NCBI GenBank assembly: GCA_051710585.1
Contig: JBPESP010000001.1
Span: forward strand, 1-64,000
Source of the DNA: JBPESP01 sp051710585
GTDB taxonomy: Bacteria > Pseudomonadota > Gammaproteobacteria > Enterobacterales > Enterobacteriaceae
DNA: 64,000 nucleotides
Direction: 5' to 3'
Part shown: one piece after another, positions 43,720 through 53,649 of the stretch
How the letters are laid out: each line of letters opens with the position of its first letter
Position numbering within the stretch: the first letter of the stretch is position 1
The notes under the pieces: model-generated
Databases searched by the model: none
Told to the model about the DNA's origin: nothing
Seen by the model: the letters and a program-made list of their open reading frames with translations, nothing else
Program-made: the position numbers and the translations under genes

Positions 43720-45060
43720 CCTTTGCTAATCCGGCATTGCCAGAACATTTATCTTTATAATTAAGAACCTGATTTTAAAAACTATGAGCGTAATAATTTT
43801 CCTGGGCTCAAGAGTAAAATTTACTGTGGCGGGAGAGCGGGTCCTCGAAAGGAGATATCAACATGAAGAAACATATATGCTTACTGAGCCGACCGCAGGG
43901 ATCATTCGTTTTTTAATGACTCATCTCATTTGATATATTTTTTGCGGAAGAGTAGGTTACTAACGTGTATGCGTCATTTCACAATGCTTGTCAGCGGAAA
44001 CAATTCGGAAAAAATTTCTAGTTATAATTAGCCTTCTTTAGGCGGTGGGGATGTTGTTAATTGACTAACAATTACTTTCTGATTCCCCCGCGATATTTAT
44101 TTTCAATATATCAATGCAGACTGCAGCCCTTCTTCCTCTACTGAGGAAAATTCTTCCTTGATTATCGCCAGTAACACTCTCCAAAAGATAATTGAAAAGC
44201 ACTTACATAGGACGTCTTTCTTAATTTTATCATTGCCATATATTTTATCTTGCAGGTTAATACATATCACCCCTCCATGAATTACTTGTTGAGGTAAGAG
44301 ATTCCTGTTTTAAGGCGCCAGGAAAACATCTTTTTATTAATACTGGTACAATCTTTATACGTTATAAAGACCCCTGCAGTTACACAGTTGTTCATCTTTG
44401 ACGTTAAAGATAAACAAGACTCAATGCGCCAATATTGTTTTTTACCTAGATAGCCGCTGGCCTAATTAAGGCTACTGTGACACATCGAGCAAGAGCGTTC
44501 CAGAACCTATTTACGCAATCTAAACTATATTAATCTTTATATAAAGTATCTAAAAATAGAATACATAAATTTCCTCGTGATAATTCCCGATAGTTACTGC
44601 CTTATTACCTGCAAATTATATATGATAATTTTGCAAAAAAATAACCTGAAATTAATATTCAGCTAAAAATAAACGATATCAAATAAATAATCATCACTAA
44701 AGTTGAAATAATAATATATAAAAAGTAATAAAATAGAAAATGGCGTTTTTATTGTAAATTCAATAAAACAATTTTACAATCTGCGATCATATTAGTTGCT
44801 ATATTTCTAATAGCATAAAGAAATAGGCTATATGGCCGTCACTCTGCGAGTTTAAAAGAACAAATAATAGCTAAATTAATTACAGAGTAAACTCAGGAAA
44901 ACACCCCTTCATAGCATTACCTATTAACTTGGAAAATTATCACGTCAACATGACGCAGGCTAATTTTCTGATAGAAAAGAATCTGTATAACTTCTAAGAA
45001 GTATGATGGCGCTAGGAGACTATCTTTACCTCGCACCGATGTGGTGAAAAAAACTATCAG
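43720..45060. other. Decayed DNA where asnB and nagD would lie
   Basis: E. coli has asnB and nagD here on the minus strand. I could read no part of either. The DNA is AT-rich with frequent stops in all frames. Confidence 0.5.
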
Positions 45061-45064
45061 TGCG

Positions 45065-45566
45065 CTGCGTTAGCTTCAAGTAATCGCTGAAGTAGAAAAG
45101 CCGTTAAGCATAGTACGCTTAACAAAAGCGAAAGCACTAATAGCTAACTAAATCATGATCCAGCATTGATATGGGCATCAGTAAATTTTCTGAAAATTTT
45201 TTAATACCTGCTTATCGATGCAGCGCTATACACAGCCGGCGGCAAATTTTGTAGCCTTAATGATTTTACCCGCCAATAACCACTTTACGAATTAAAAAAA
45301 AGTTAATGCTAAGTGATATCACTTAGCCCAACTTTAACGGTCGCTGATGAGAAATTGGCTGCTCCATTTTACGGAACAAGCTAGATTCCAGCAGTTAAAA
45401 GGTAATCTTGGTGATACCGGTAGGCGCAATCTGACTTCAGTCAGCTATTAACTATGGGAAATTTAGTCTAATTTTCAATGAAAGGAAAGATTTTCACAAT
45501 ATTTAACTCTTTACAAGATGAATATTATTTATCAATGTCTATCCAAGTCTATCCGACTGATATCAT
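45065..45566 (-). pseudogene. nagC: nagC relic with large internal deletion
   Basis: The start ATG is still visible (45564-45566). The N-terminal helix-turn-helix part reads CAPTGITKITF and ESSLFRKMEQP (family LAPASVTKITR, ERGLIKEVDQQ). The C-terminal part reads AGKIIKATKFAAGC, CIDKQVLKNF and ISAFAFVKRTMLNG then LLQRLLEAN (family AGEITEADKVLLPA, CINTQALKAF, GAFALVKRAMLNGILLQHLLEN). About 250 residues of the sugar-binding ROK domain between them are missing. The junction coincides with a perfect 20-bp palindrome (45308-45327). NagC represses the nag genes when no GlcNAc-6-P is present. Confidence 0.85.
45299..45335. repeat. 20-bp perfect palindrome at the nagC deletion junction
   Basis: GCTAAGTGAT immediately followed by its complement ATCACTTAGC (45308-45327), with no loop. 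AAAGTT (45299-45304) and AACTTT (45330-45335) extend it after a small internal loop. It lies between the readable N- and C-terminal parts of nagC. Confidence 0.85.
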
Positions 45567-45714
45567 CACTTACTCGCTTATAGTCAAATTTTATCGTCAT
45601 TTAAGATAGTTAAACTAATTTTATAATTGCGGCTAAAAGTAGTTGAGTGAACAATTTTACAAACCATCGTCATCCCTAAAAACACTTCTCTACGCCCCCG
45701 ACCGTGTTATGAGT

Positions 45715-45746
45715 AAAAGGGTTGCCATGAATATGGCAACCCTTTT
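45715..45746. terminator. 14-bp hairpin with T-tail between nagA and nagC relics
   Basis: AAAAGGGTTGCCAT (45715-45728) and ATGGCAACCCTTTT (45733-45746) pair perfectly around GAAT. The sequence is symmetric, with A's before and T's after, so it can act as a bidirectional intrinsic terminator. It lies in the former nagA-nagC intergenic space. Confidence 0.75.
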
Positions 45747-45769
45747 CTAATGAGATACCAGTATTACTC

Positions 45770-46085
45770 TGCGCTATATGCACCGCTAAATCGTAGAAAG
45801 TGCAGCGCTGCTGAAGGTACCGTGTTTATATCACGTAAATGATATTACAATTATCTATTTTCAAGAAAAAATAAACCTATCAATATAACCACAAGCTATC
45901 GTCTTTATAATACAACTTTAGCATTATAAATTTTTAGCCCAATTGACACGCAAGTCGTCAGCGACAGTACCGCAATAAATTTTAAGTATATTACATAGCC
46001 GATGGATAATAGATGCGTCTAAGTTGCCGTTAAACTTTAAACCCCCTGTAATTATTGTTAAGCTGCAATCCAATAAAATTAGCTC
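45770..46085 (-). pseudogene. nagA: nagA relic (GlcNAc-6-P deacetylase), internal part only
   Basis: Minus strand: ITGGLKFNGNLDAS and IYCGTVADDLRVNWAKNL correspond to ITGREPGLAGAILDEA and IYCGIIADGLHVDYANIR of NagA. A broken match to the later IEQFIFAGKTIYYRNGLC follows. The N-terminal half with the metal-binding His residues is absent, deleted so that the nagB C-terminus now runs in frame into the nagA middle. Confidence 0.72.
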
Positions 46086-46099
46086 CTGTTCGCGATTAT

Positions 46100-46910
46100 A
46101 AGCATGGGGGAACCAGAATCTCACTACCGTAGATTTGGCCATTTTCACCTTCAATTCTTGGATAAACGCTTTACCACATACCATAACAGTTTTAGCATAA
46201 TGCAATTATAGGGACGACAAGCCCACATATGATTGACATTACCTTCTATAATAGCCTAAAGCGTATGGATCTTAAATTGTGCACTATTACCAAAATCCTC
46301 ACTTCTTCTGTATCAAGCAGCATACCACCAACAACCCCTCTATCATGGCATATCGGGATATTTTGCTCGATATCATTATCAAAGAAGCGTAAATTGGCCT
46401 GGTGAGTATGTATCCTAGCTCAAGGTTTTGATGAGGATGCGCAAGCTAAAAATGAACCCGATTCATTAAAAATGAAATAACCGTAGTTTCCAATACCCAC
46501 CCATGAACAGGTGAACTTTTTTACATAAAATTTAACCTTCTTCTCATAACAAGAAGGTTAAAGATTAATATCCAGATCCAGTACATTGCCGTTAAGAACA
46601 GTTAATATTTCCCGTGTAATGTTGATAACATTAAAAGTTATTAACTATGAATAAATGTGGTAGCTTTGAGAATATTTTGTGGATAATCTAACAGACATAT
46701 TTATCCATGTTGAACGTCACCACATTTTTAAAACGACACGGATGTTTATACATTTTAATGAGCCTCTCATGGGCTTTCGGGGGGGGCTTTTGCTGCTAAG
46801 TAGATTGAGAATGAACGGGCGGGCAACATTGGAGGGTTAAGTCAATAATACAGTTGATAGTATGTATAATGAAGAGGTCTCTCGTCCCTACACTACTTTA
46901 GCGGCAGTAT
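46100..46910 (-). pseudogene. nagB: nagB relic (glucosamine-6-phosphate deaminase)
   Basis: Minus-strand fragments in order: FKNVVTFNMDKYV (family FKHVVTFNMDEYV), ILTVLNGNVLDLDIN (INLLNGNAPDID), VGIGNYGYFIFNE (GGVGNDGHIAFNE), NLRFFDNDIEQ (NSRFFDNDVNQ), LLDTEEVRILV (LLDAEEVMILV), KTVMVC and ELKVK (KAIMVC, ELKVK). Many frame changes; an 8-G run (46779-46786) and a 12-bp palindrome (46531-46562) interrupt it. Divergent from nagE as in E. coli. Confidence 0.88.
46531..46562. repeat. 12-bp palindrome inside the nagB relic
   Basis: TTTAACCTTCTT (46531-46542) and AAGAAGGTTAAA (46551-46562) pair perfectly around 8 bases. One arm, read on the minus strand, encodes the expected EKKVK of NagB. The other arm replaces the expected AECRQ with its own mirror image, so the palindrome is newly made within the coding sequence. 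On the minus strand it is followed by TTTTATG and could be mistaken for a terminator. Confidence 0.75.
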
Positions 46911-46984
46911 TTAATGGAATTAGTCTCATGTTATTATTCTAATATATTAGAATACAATATTTAACCTGGGAATATAATAACCTT

Positions 46985-47400
46985 TAAACATTTACGCTGG
47001 AATCATACCTTCTGCATTTTTTAAACTCATTTTTTTACCGGTATTACCGAACCACTGAAATTCTTCTTTATGTGTATGGCGTTAGAGTATATTTCCTATA
47101 CGTAATATTGACAAAAAGCCTGTCATTCTTTATTACATATCAACATGCATTTAGATTACCGACTTTAACTTTAGCACCGAGCTAGTAGTAGCTAAAGCTG
47201 ATCTCAAATCAAAAAACCGCTGATAGTTCATTGGTATATGCTAATCCTGCAAAGACTATTATCCTTCGTTCTGTATTAACAGGAATTCTTTTAGAATTAG
47301 TCGCTTTAATTTTCTTATCCCAGGCTGTGAATTATAAATAGCCTGCAAAGAAACCGATAATTATGATATTGAATATTGATCCCGGTGATGAGACAATAAA
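46985..47400 (+). pseudogene. nagE: nagE relic (GlcNAc PTS enzyme), fragment
   Basis: FTGITEPLKFFFMCMALEYIS (plus strand, near 47030) matches FLTGVTEPLEFLFMFLAPLLY, the conserved IIC segment of NagE. Later a short NIDPGDETIK resembles the linker NLKTPGREDKED. Most of the 648-residue protein is missing. It lies between nagB and glnS, divergent from nagB, as in E. coli. Confidence 0.68.
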
Positions 47401-47513
47401 ATATAAAAAAAACTAGCGTTCCTACATATCAGTGCCATCGGCAAGTTAGATAATCTAATTAATATAATCCCTGTATCACCTATCTGCGCCTGAACGCAAA
47501 GATACGTAGTTTA

Positions 47514-47942
47514 TCAATAACGCTGTAGCAAAAAAAATCTCGACACCCAGGGGTGCATTTCGTCTAAACAAATAAAGTCTAAAACATTATCAGAACTCGC
47601 GCGAAAATTATTGCCAGCGCGATACGCGCTGTATTTTATAACGGACCAGTCAATCCATAGCATACGGAATCTCCGATACCATGGGATTCCTGTACGTAGT
47701 ACAGGAACACTTTTGTTGCCATACGGGGCAATAGTATTACTTTTACTGTTATCCATACCGCACCAAATGACAGTGTCTGTTTTACTAAAAATAGGCATCA
47801 TTATAGAAAATTTATTTAACAAATAGTTGTGTCTTGTCGTGGCATGTTGGAACATAAGCGTAATGAATGTTGTCCCATTACATAGAGAAATATTAATATG
47901 AGTGAGGCTAGTAGCACCCGCCAAAAGAATTTTATTTATCAA
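47514..47942 (-). CDS. Doubtful 142-residue ORF overlapping glnS 5' end
   Basis: The longest open frame without an assignment. It runs antisense to the glnS leader and first 15 codons. It starts MINKILLAGATSLTH, has no recognisable motif, no ribosome site I can see and no counterpart upstream of glnS in E. coli. A 9-bp inverted repeat TTCCTGTAC/GTACAGGAA (47687-47707) lies inside. I think it is more likely chance than a gene. Confidence 0.12.
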   Translation of the reverse strand: MINKILLAGATSLTHINISLCNGTTFITLMFQHATTRHNYLLNKFSIMMPIFSKTDTVIWCGMDNSKSNTIAPYGNKSVPVLRTGIPWYRRFRMLWIDWSVIKYSAYRAGNNFRASSDNVLDFICLDEMHPWVSRFFLLQRY

Positions 47943-49571
47943 ATTATTGACGATGATTTAGCCTCCGGGAGGCATACATCGGTGCATACTCGTTTCCCGC
48001 CAGAACCAAATGGCTATTTGCATATCGGCCATGCAAAATCGATCTGCCTCAATTTTGGTATTGCTGAAGACTATCAAGGCCAATGTAACCTGCGTTTCGA
48101 TGACACTAATCCGGCCAAAGAGGATATGGAATATGTTGACTCTATCAAGTACGATGTACAGTGGCTTGGTTTTAATTGGAGTGGTGACATTCACTACTCT
48201 TCCGATTATTTCGAAAAACTTTATGACTACGCATTTGAGCTGATCGATAAAGGGCTAGCCTATGTCGATCAGCTATCACCAGATCAAATCCGCGATTATC
48301 GCGGTACCTTGACACGCCCGGGTAATAACAGCCCTTATCGGGATCGAAGCGTAAAAGAAAATCGAGCGTTATTCACTAAAATGCGCCAGGGAGATTTTCC
48401 CGAAGGAATGGCTTCCCTGCGGGCAAAAATAGATATGGCCTCACCGTTTATGGTGATGCGCGATCCAGTATTGTACCGCATCAAATGCACCGATCACTAT
48501 CAGACCAGCAATAAATGGTGCATCTATCCGACATATGACTTTACCCACTGCATCTCCGATGCTTTAGAAGGAATTACTCATTCTCTTTGTACGCTAGAGT
48601 TTCAAAATAACCGCCAACTATATGATTGGGTGCTGGATAACATTACGATCGACGTGCATCCCCGGCAGTATGAATTCTCCCGACTCAATCTCGAATACAC
48701 CGTTATGTCCAAGCGCAAGTTAAATCTTCTAGTTAAGAAGAAAATTGTAGATGGCTGGGACGATCCGCGTATGCCAACCATTTCTGGCCTGCGCCGCCGT
48801 GGCTATACAGCAGCCTCAATTCGTGAATTCTGTCGCCGTATCGGTGTGACGAAACAGAATAACAATGTTGAAATGGCTATACTAGAAGCCTGCATACGCG
48901 AAGATCTGAACGATCACGCGCCGCGTGCCATGGCGGTGATTGATCCTGTACGAGTGGTCATTGAAAGTCTACCTATAGGGCATGAACAGGACATTTTAAT
49001 GCCACACCATCCTAACAGACCTGAAATGGGAACTCGTCTGGTAGCGTTCAGCCGTGAAATTTATATCGATCGCGCTGACTTTCGCGAAGAAGCCAATAAC
49101 CAGTACAAACGGCTAGTATTTGGAAAGGAAGTACGCCTACGTAATGCGTTTATAATTAAGCCTGAAAGTGTAGAAAAAGACCATTGTGGAAAAATCACTA
49201 CGATTTTTTGCCGTCACGATCCTGACACTTTAAGTAAAGATCCCAAAGACGGGCGTAGAGTGAAAGGTGTAATACACTGGGTATCGGCTACCCGTAGTCT
49301 TGCTACTGAATTTCGTCTATATGACCAGTTATTCAGCGAAGCCAATCCAATGACAGCAAAGGATTTTCTCTCCACGCTGAATCCTGATTCACTGATTATC
49401 CGTCAGGGCTTTGTCGAAGCCGGTGTACCGGCAGCCAACACCGGCGAACCATTTCAGTTTGAGCGCGAAGGATATTTCTGCGCTGATAGTCGCTACTTTA
49501 GCCCTACACATCCAGTGTTTAACCGCACCGTGAAACTGCGCGATACTTGGGCTGAAAAAGCTACACTATAA
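47898..49571 (+). CDS. glnS: Glutaminyl-tRNA synthetase
   Basis: 557 residues (E. coli 554), collinear throughout. A class I aminoacyl-tRNA synthetase charging tRNA-Gln; both tRNA-Gln species are encoded about 4.5 kb upstream. The Rossmann core has the HIGH motif in NGYLHIGHAKS (residues 38-48). RFDDTNP, DFTHCISDALEGITHSLCTLEF, and the KMSKS-type motif VMSKRKLN (about 270) follow. The two anticodon-binding beta-barrels at the C-terminus are complete (RLVFGKEVRLRNAF, GVIHWVSA, FQFEREGYFCADSR). The ribosome site is weak (AGAGA about 10 bases before ATG). No sign of decay. nagE is dead on one side and unreadable DNA lies on the other. Confidence 0.97.
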   Translation: MSEASSTRQKNFIYQIIDDDLASGRHTSVHTRFPPEPNGYLHIGHAKSICLNFGIAEDYQGQCNLRFDDTNPAKEDMEYVDSIKYDVQWLGFNWSGDIHYSSDYFEKLYDYAFELIDKGLAYVDQLSPDQIRDYRGTLTRPGNNSPYRDRSVKENRALFTKMRQGDFPEGMASLRAKIDMASPFMVMRDPVLYRIKCTDHYQTSNKWCIYPTYDFTHCISDALEGITHSLCTLEFQNNRQLYDWVLDNITIDVHPRQYEFSRLNLEYTVMSKRKLNLLVKKKIVDGWDDPRMPTISGLRRRGYTAASIREFCRRIGVTKQNNNVEMAILEACIREDLNDHAPRAMAVIDPVRVVIESLPIGHEQDILMPHHPNRPEMGTRLVAFSREIYIDRADFREEANNQYKRLVFGKEVRLRNAFIIKPESVEKDHCGKITTIFCRHDPDTLSKDPKDGRRVKGVIHWVSATRSLATEFRLYDQLFSEANPMTAKDFLSTLNPDSLIIRQGFVEAGVPAANTGEPFQFEREGYFCADSRYFSPTHPVFNRTVKLRDTWAEKATL

Positions 49572-49574
49572 CCT

Positions 49575-50765
49575 TCTCCCTTTACGTACCATTTTCTTAG
49601 GCACTAAGGCATGCATTGGCCCGCGCTCTCTTTATCCCGCCAGCGAAAACACCGGCTAAGATCTCCTTAATTCCCTTATTTTAACCGCATGCGAGAAAAA
49701 AAACTTTTCATCCTTGTCCTGTGAACGTCGAGTAAAGCTGTTAAATGTTTTCTCCTTAATTCAGCCCATATGATATTTATCACTACTGTTTTCAGCATAT
49801 TATTTCTCCAGTATGTTTTTCTTATGGCCGAGGTAAAATCATTGATATTTATATTTTAAAACCAAAAAAATACTTATTGCATAAGCACAAAAGATAATAG
49901 TTAAAACTGTCGAAAAAGATTAAAGTTTTCATCTAACTTATCAGCGTTCGACGCCACTTTATAGATAATGTGAGCTTATCTCCAAACCTTTTCTTAATGC
50001 ACGCTAAATTCTATAAAATACGCATGGATTTTCTTTCTCAGCGCCAAAATCGTATGGAGGAGAGAACTCCTTCTTTTGTTATCTTATAGGCAACAAGAAT
50101 TGTTGGCGAGGAACTTTGTAGCGAAATATAAACGCTCTTTTGTAGGGAAGAAAAGAACTAGACCTAGATTAAAATCTGAGCACACTTTCTGGATTAATCT
50201 TTACGTAAACGAGAAGCGTAAACGCTGATTTCGTTCTTTTACTGGCAAATAACAAAGTTTGGGCGATTCTGGTGGAGCACCTATAATAACTGTTCTGCTA
50301 CAAATAATGCTGGCGCACTTACACTAAGACGGCAAGAAAAAGCGCTTGCAAGCTGCTATTCGCTGGGCTATAGGGTCTCTTTCGTGGCAGTGCCAAGACC
50401 ATAATAATAAATCAGATTGTCCAATATTATGCGCTGGCTAAAGCAGTTAGATTATAATGGACGACTCTGGAATAGAGAAACTCTATATTTATGGGGCTGA
50501 AACTTTTAATCTGTCTTACGCTAAAAGTATCAGACCTAAAGACATTAATGCGCCTAGAATCATTTCCTTTGATTCCAAAAAACTTGCATTTAGAGATTAT
50601 TTCAAGGATAGGTTTAATTATTAAAACACCTGTAAATTAACTTATGAGAATAGAAAAACTATTACTGGTTCGGCTTAAGGATTGAGTTAGCAGTTCCCGC
50701 GGTGAAAAATTACCTGCGCCATAATATATTCTGGCAGTAGAGCGAGGTTATAGATTATAGATAAT
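49575..50765. other. Decayed DNA after glnS
   Basis: fur and fldA follow glnS in many relatives, but I could not read either. A 57-codon plus frame from 50457 (MDDSGIEKLYIYG) has no known relatives. Confidence 0.5.
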
Positions 50766-50772
50766 GATTAAT

Positions 50773-51830
50773 CATGAACACACCTCTTGCTAGATTATTT
50801 AGTCCTAAATTTAAACAAAAATCTGATCAATTGTTTGTCGAGCAAGACAATATCGCCGCAAAAGCAGTAAATCCATGGAAATAGGTCTTTCTGTGATGAC
50901 TGATAAGTAAAAACTACGTAATAAGCGACGAGAAAAAATCTAAAAAGCCTCTCTATAACTCCATAAAAATTAAATACGTGAACTCAAGAAGAAGATACAA
51001 CGCATTGAAACAAAAACAAAATATTAAAAATACTAAAGTTTTTTTTGATATCTTCTTCCCTGAAGAGTTTTTATTAATTTAGAAATTCAGAACACATTAT
51101 TCTGTTGCTACACTATTCTATATATTCAGGATTTATCCCAGCAGCTGCAAATACTAGAACAATCATTATAACAAGTTTAGACAGCAAGTGGACGGTATTG
51201 CGTAGTCAGGTTATGAACTGCAGAGTATTGACCGTGATATAAGTTAGCGTGAGAAATATCAATACCATAGCAACCAAAATGGACTTTTAAATGTAGCGGG
51301 TGTGGGCTCCTCGTAAGGTAACCTCATGAAAAGCTAAGACTAATCAATTATTAGTACAGCTAACGTACAGGTATCAGAGGACGGACGAAAAAGAACATGT
51401 TACGATTCCGAATTATCTTAAAGTAGCAATTCGCTTTAACGGAATAAAATAAACCAGGTATAGTGTGGTGATTTGACGTATATCTGGACCAGAAAACGTG
51501 GAACAAATTAGTCAAAATGATGTTTTAAAGCAATAAAGAATAACCACTCTATACGAGCAGATAGTTTCTATAGTTTATGTAATATTACTGGATTTAAAAA
51601 GCATAACTCGGCGTAATGATTATTTGGATAATAGTCTGATGGAGCGTTTCTAGGTAAACATTAAATGAGTTGATAGCAGTAACAGGCTAAACGAGTTTCA
51701 ACAAAACCAGGACGCAATTATTCGCTACATCACATGATATATTTAGGCTATTAGACATCCATGGTGTAACGGCGGCTTAACTTAAAACAAATATAACCGA
51801 CTATTTTACATATAGTTTAATGTGGCTGCC
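50773..51830 (+). mobile_element. Dead IS3-family insertion sequence (orfA + orfB relics)
   Basis: orfA: FSPKFKQKSDQLFVEQ near 50800 matches the start of IS3-type OrfA (YSPEFKxEAVRLVxEQ), and IRELKKKIQRIETK near 50975 matches its leucine-zipper tail. orfB: NQV-stop-CGDLTYIWT near 51450 matches the DDE domain (NQVWCGDITYIWT). DNSLMERF near 51630 and a broken NGGLT near 51770 match the C-terminal part (DNSPMERFF, YNGGLPPNE). All reading frames are full of stops and shifts. I could not identify terminal inverted repeats or a target duplication. This is the only mobile element I recognise in the window. Confidence 0.8.
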
Positions 51831-51839
51831 ATCATTAGT

Positions 51840-53370
51840 TTACCACTATAATTTTTATAATACTATTTTCAATAGTATTATAAAGTCTCAAAATATCAAT
51901 AAACGCTGCTAGATATCCTGAAGCTTTATTCTGAATAGACGCTGATAACAGCTTCAGGTTCTCCATAGCGATATACAGCTGGTTGGTTTCGAGTAGAATT
52001 TTTCTAGTAGTACTAAATTCTTCCACGCATCTATTAAACCTACCTGGAGATCAACTTTCTATGAACACTCAGTATGTGCGTTAAATTTGTTCTTTCCAGT
52101 GTCTTTTTTTAAAACTGCGCCATCAGGTTAGTCAGGATAGTACGCACAATATCTTTCAGTACGGTGACGACCAATAGATAAGCGTTGTATGTCACTTCCT
52201 AGTCATCGTCATTATTTAGAGCTTTTATAGCAACGAGTAGGAATTACATACTGATGGTGTACTAAATTTCCGCCAGCTCTAAAGATAGGTTATCAAACAA
52301 AATATAAGCTCAGCGTACAATATTTCCAGGCTGAGGCCCTTATAGGGCCGTCAGATACGGGCAGAGTAGTATTTATCCATCGGAAAATATTCGAAGGTAC
52401 ACAGTAGCACTACAGCTTATCAGGCTTCGGTATGGATCGGTAATATAAGTCAAAATAATAGTTATCTTCAAAGTGAATATTAATACAGTAGGCATCAGAT
52501 AATTAATATTACGTATAGGTATAAGTAATAAAAATCATAAAATACCGTAGTAGTATGGGAAATACCCTTACTCTCCTGTTTAACTGTTTTGTTTCAGCGT
52601 TTGTTATGATAAACCGCGTAGCGCAAACTAACATATATTCTGGGTTTGCAAAACGCCAACTACGGCGAGGTAAACTGGTTGGTGCCCACCTCAGATATAA
52701 AGATCTAATAAATTTGTGTCATGACAGCGTGCATGAGAACCCACTTGTCCACATTACGTCTGGCAAAGCATTAACCTTCAAGATTAATCACTTTATGGTA
52801 GGCAATGTTGATCAGAACATTATCATTAGCCAGGGAGAGTCCGCAGTGAAAAAACTACGCACCCTATTTACATACCAACGGTTAATCACTTAAGCGACAA
52901 TATTGTATTGCCATCCCGGCCAAAGTACCCCTATTAGGTTTAGCGTTACAGTGAATAATGACGTGATGAATAGCACGAGATATAAAACCATATGCAGAAC
53001 ATGAGGTTATTGTGAGATAAGGCATCTAGCGGTGCGTATGACAAAACTATAGAGTAAAATACTTGGAACATAGTGAGTTTGCTCAGGCGGTATTTTGCCC
53101 GCTTAACTCTAAAGCACTAGTTCGCAGGTGAGGCAGTAAAGTGCTGCCATACATAACGCGTAGGCAGAAGAAGGATCTAGAACTATTGTTGTAAACTCAA
53201 CCTCAAACAGTAAGTGCTTTAGCTATCCAAAAAAATTATTGCCAGGCCTAGAAAAAACCTTTGCACAAGGTGCAACATATACAATTTCTAACCACTAGAA
53301 ATAACGCATTAGCAGCATACTATTATCTACGCAGGACATCAAAATATTCTACAGCAAGGCAATGCGTTGC
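51840..53370. other. Decayed DNA with unrecognised partial frames
   Basis: Plus frame 52555-52893 (112 codons, starting MGNTLTLLFNCF) and minus frame 51835-52026 are the longest. Minus fragments such as TYNAYLLVVTVLKDIVRTIL near 52200 look like eroded protein, but I do not recognise the family. Confidence 0.45.
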
Positions 53371-53379
53371 TTGTTACCA

Positions 53380-53640
53380 CCACTATATAATTTCTTGCCG
53401 ATGCAAACTAAGCATTTTGCCGGAATGATAGATAAGCGCCTCGGTGGGCGGAAAACCTATTAAGCCAACTATCTGGTGAATGACTATAGCAATAACCCCC
53501 TGCGCTTCAATATAATCAGTGTAGAACTGACGGGTTCCATCATAGCCTTCCATGCCGTTTAGCATCCATAATAAGCATATATATCAGCCATCGTACCTAC
53601 TCATTGATAGAACTATTCTATGATTTTTTTTACTTAACAT
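53380..53640 (-). pseudogene. fadR: Possible fadR relic (C-terminal fragment)
   Basis: The minus strand reads LLWMLNGMEG, then shorter matches over about 45 residues that resemble the C-terminal acyl-CoA-binding part of FadR (family YGLILNGMKGLYTRIG ... ESGEIWHRMQ). The N-terminal DNA-binding domain is not readable, and the flanking genes expected in E. coli (nhaB,ycgB) were not seen. Tentative. Confidence 0.3.
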
Positions 53641-53649
53641 ACGCGCAAT

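Noticed and set aside
46531..46562. Hairpin followed by TTTT on the minus strand, considered as a nag operon terminator
   Set aside because: It lies in the middle of the nagB relic, with readable NagB fragments on both sides.
51230..51310. Fragment LNVAGVG considered as an IS110-type transposase motif
   Set aside because: Flanking sequence on both sides reads as IS3-family OrfA and OrfB, which explains the region better.
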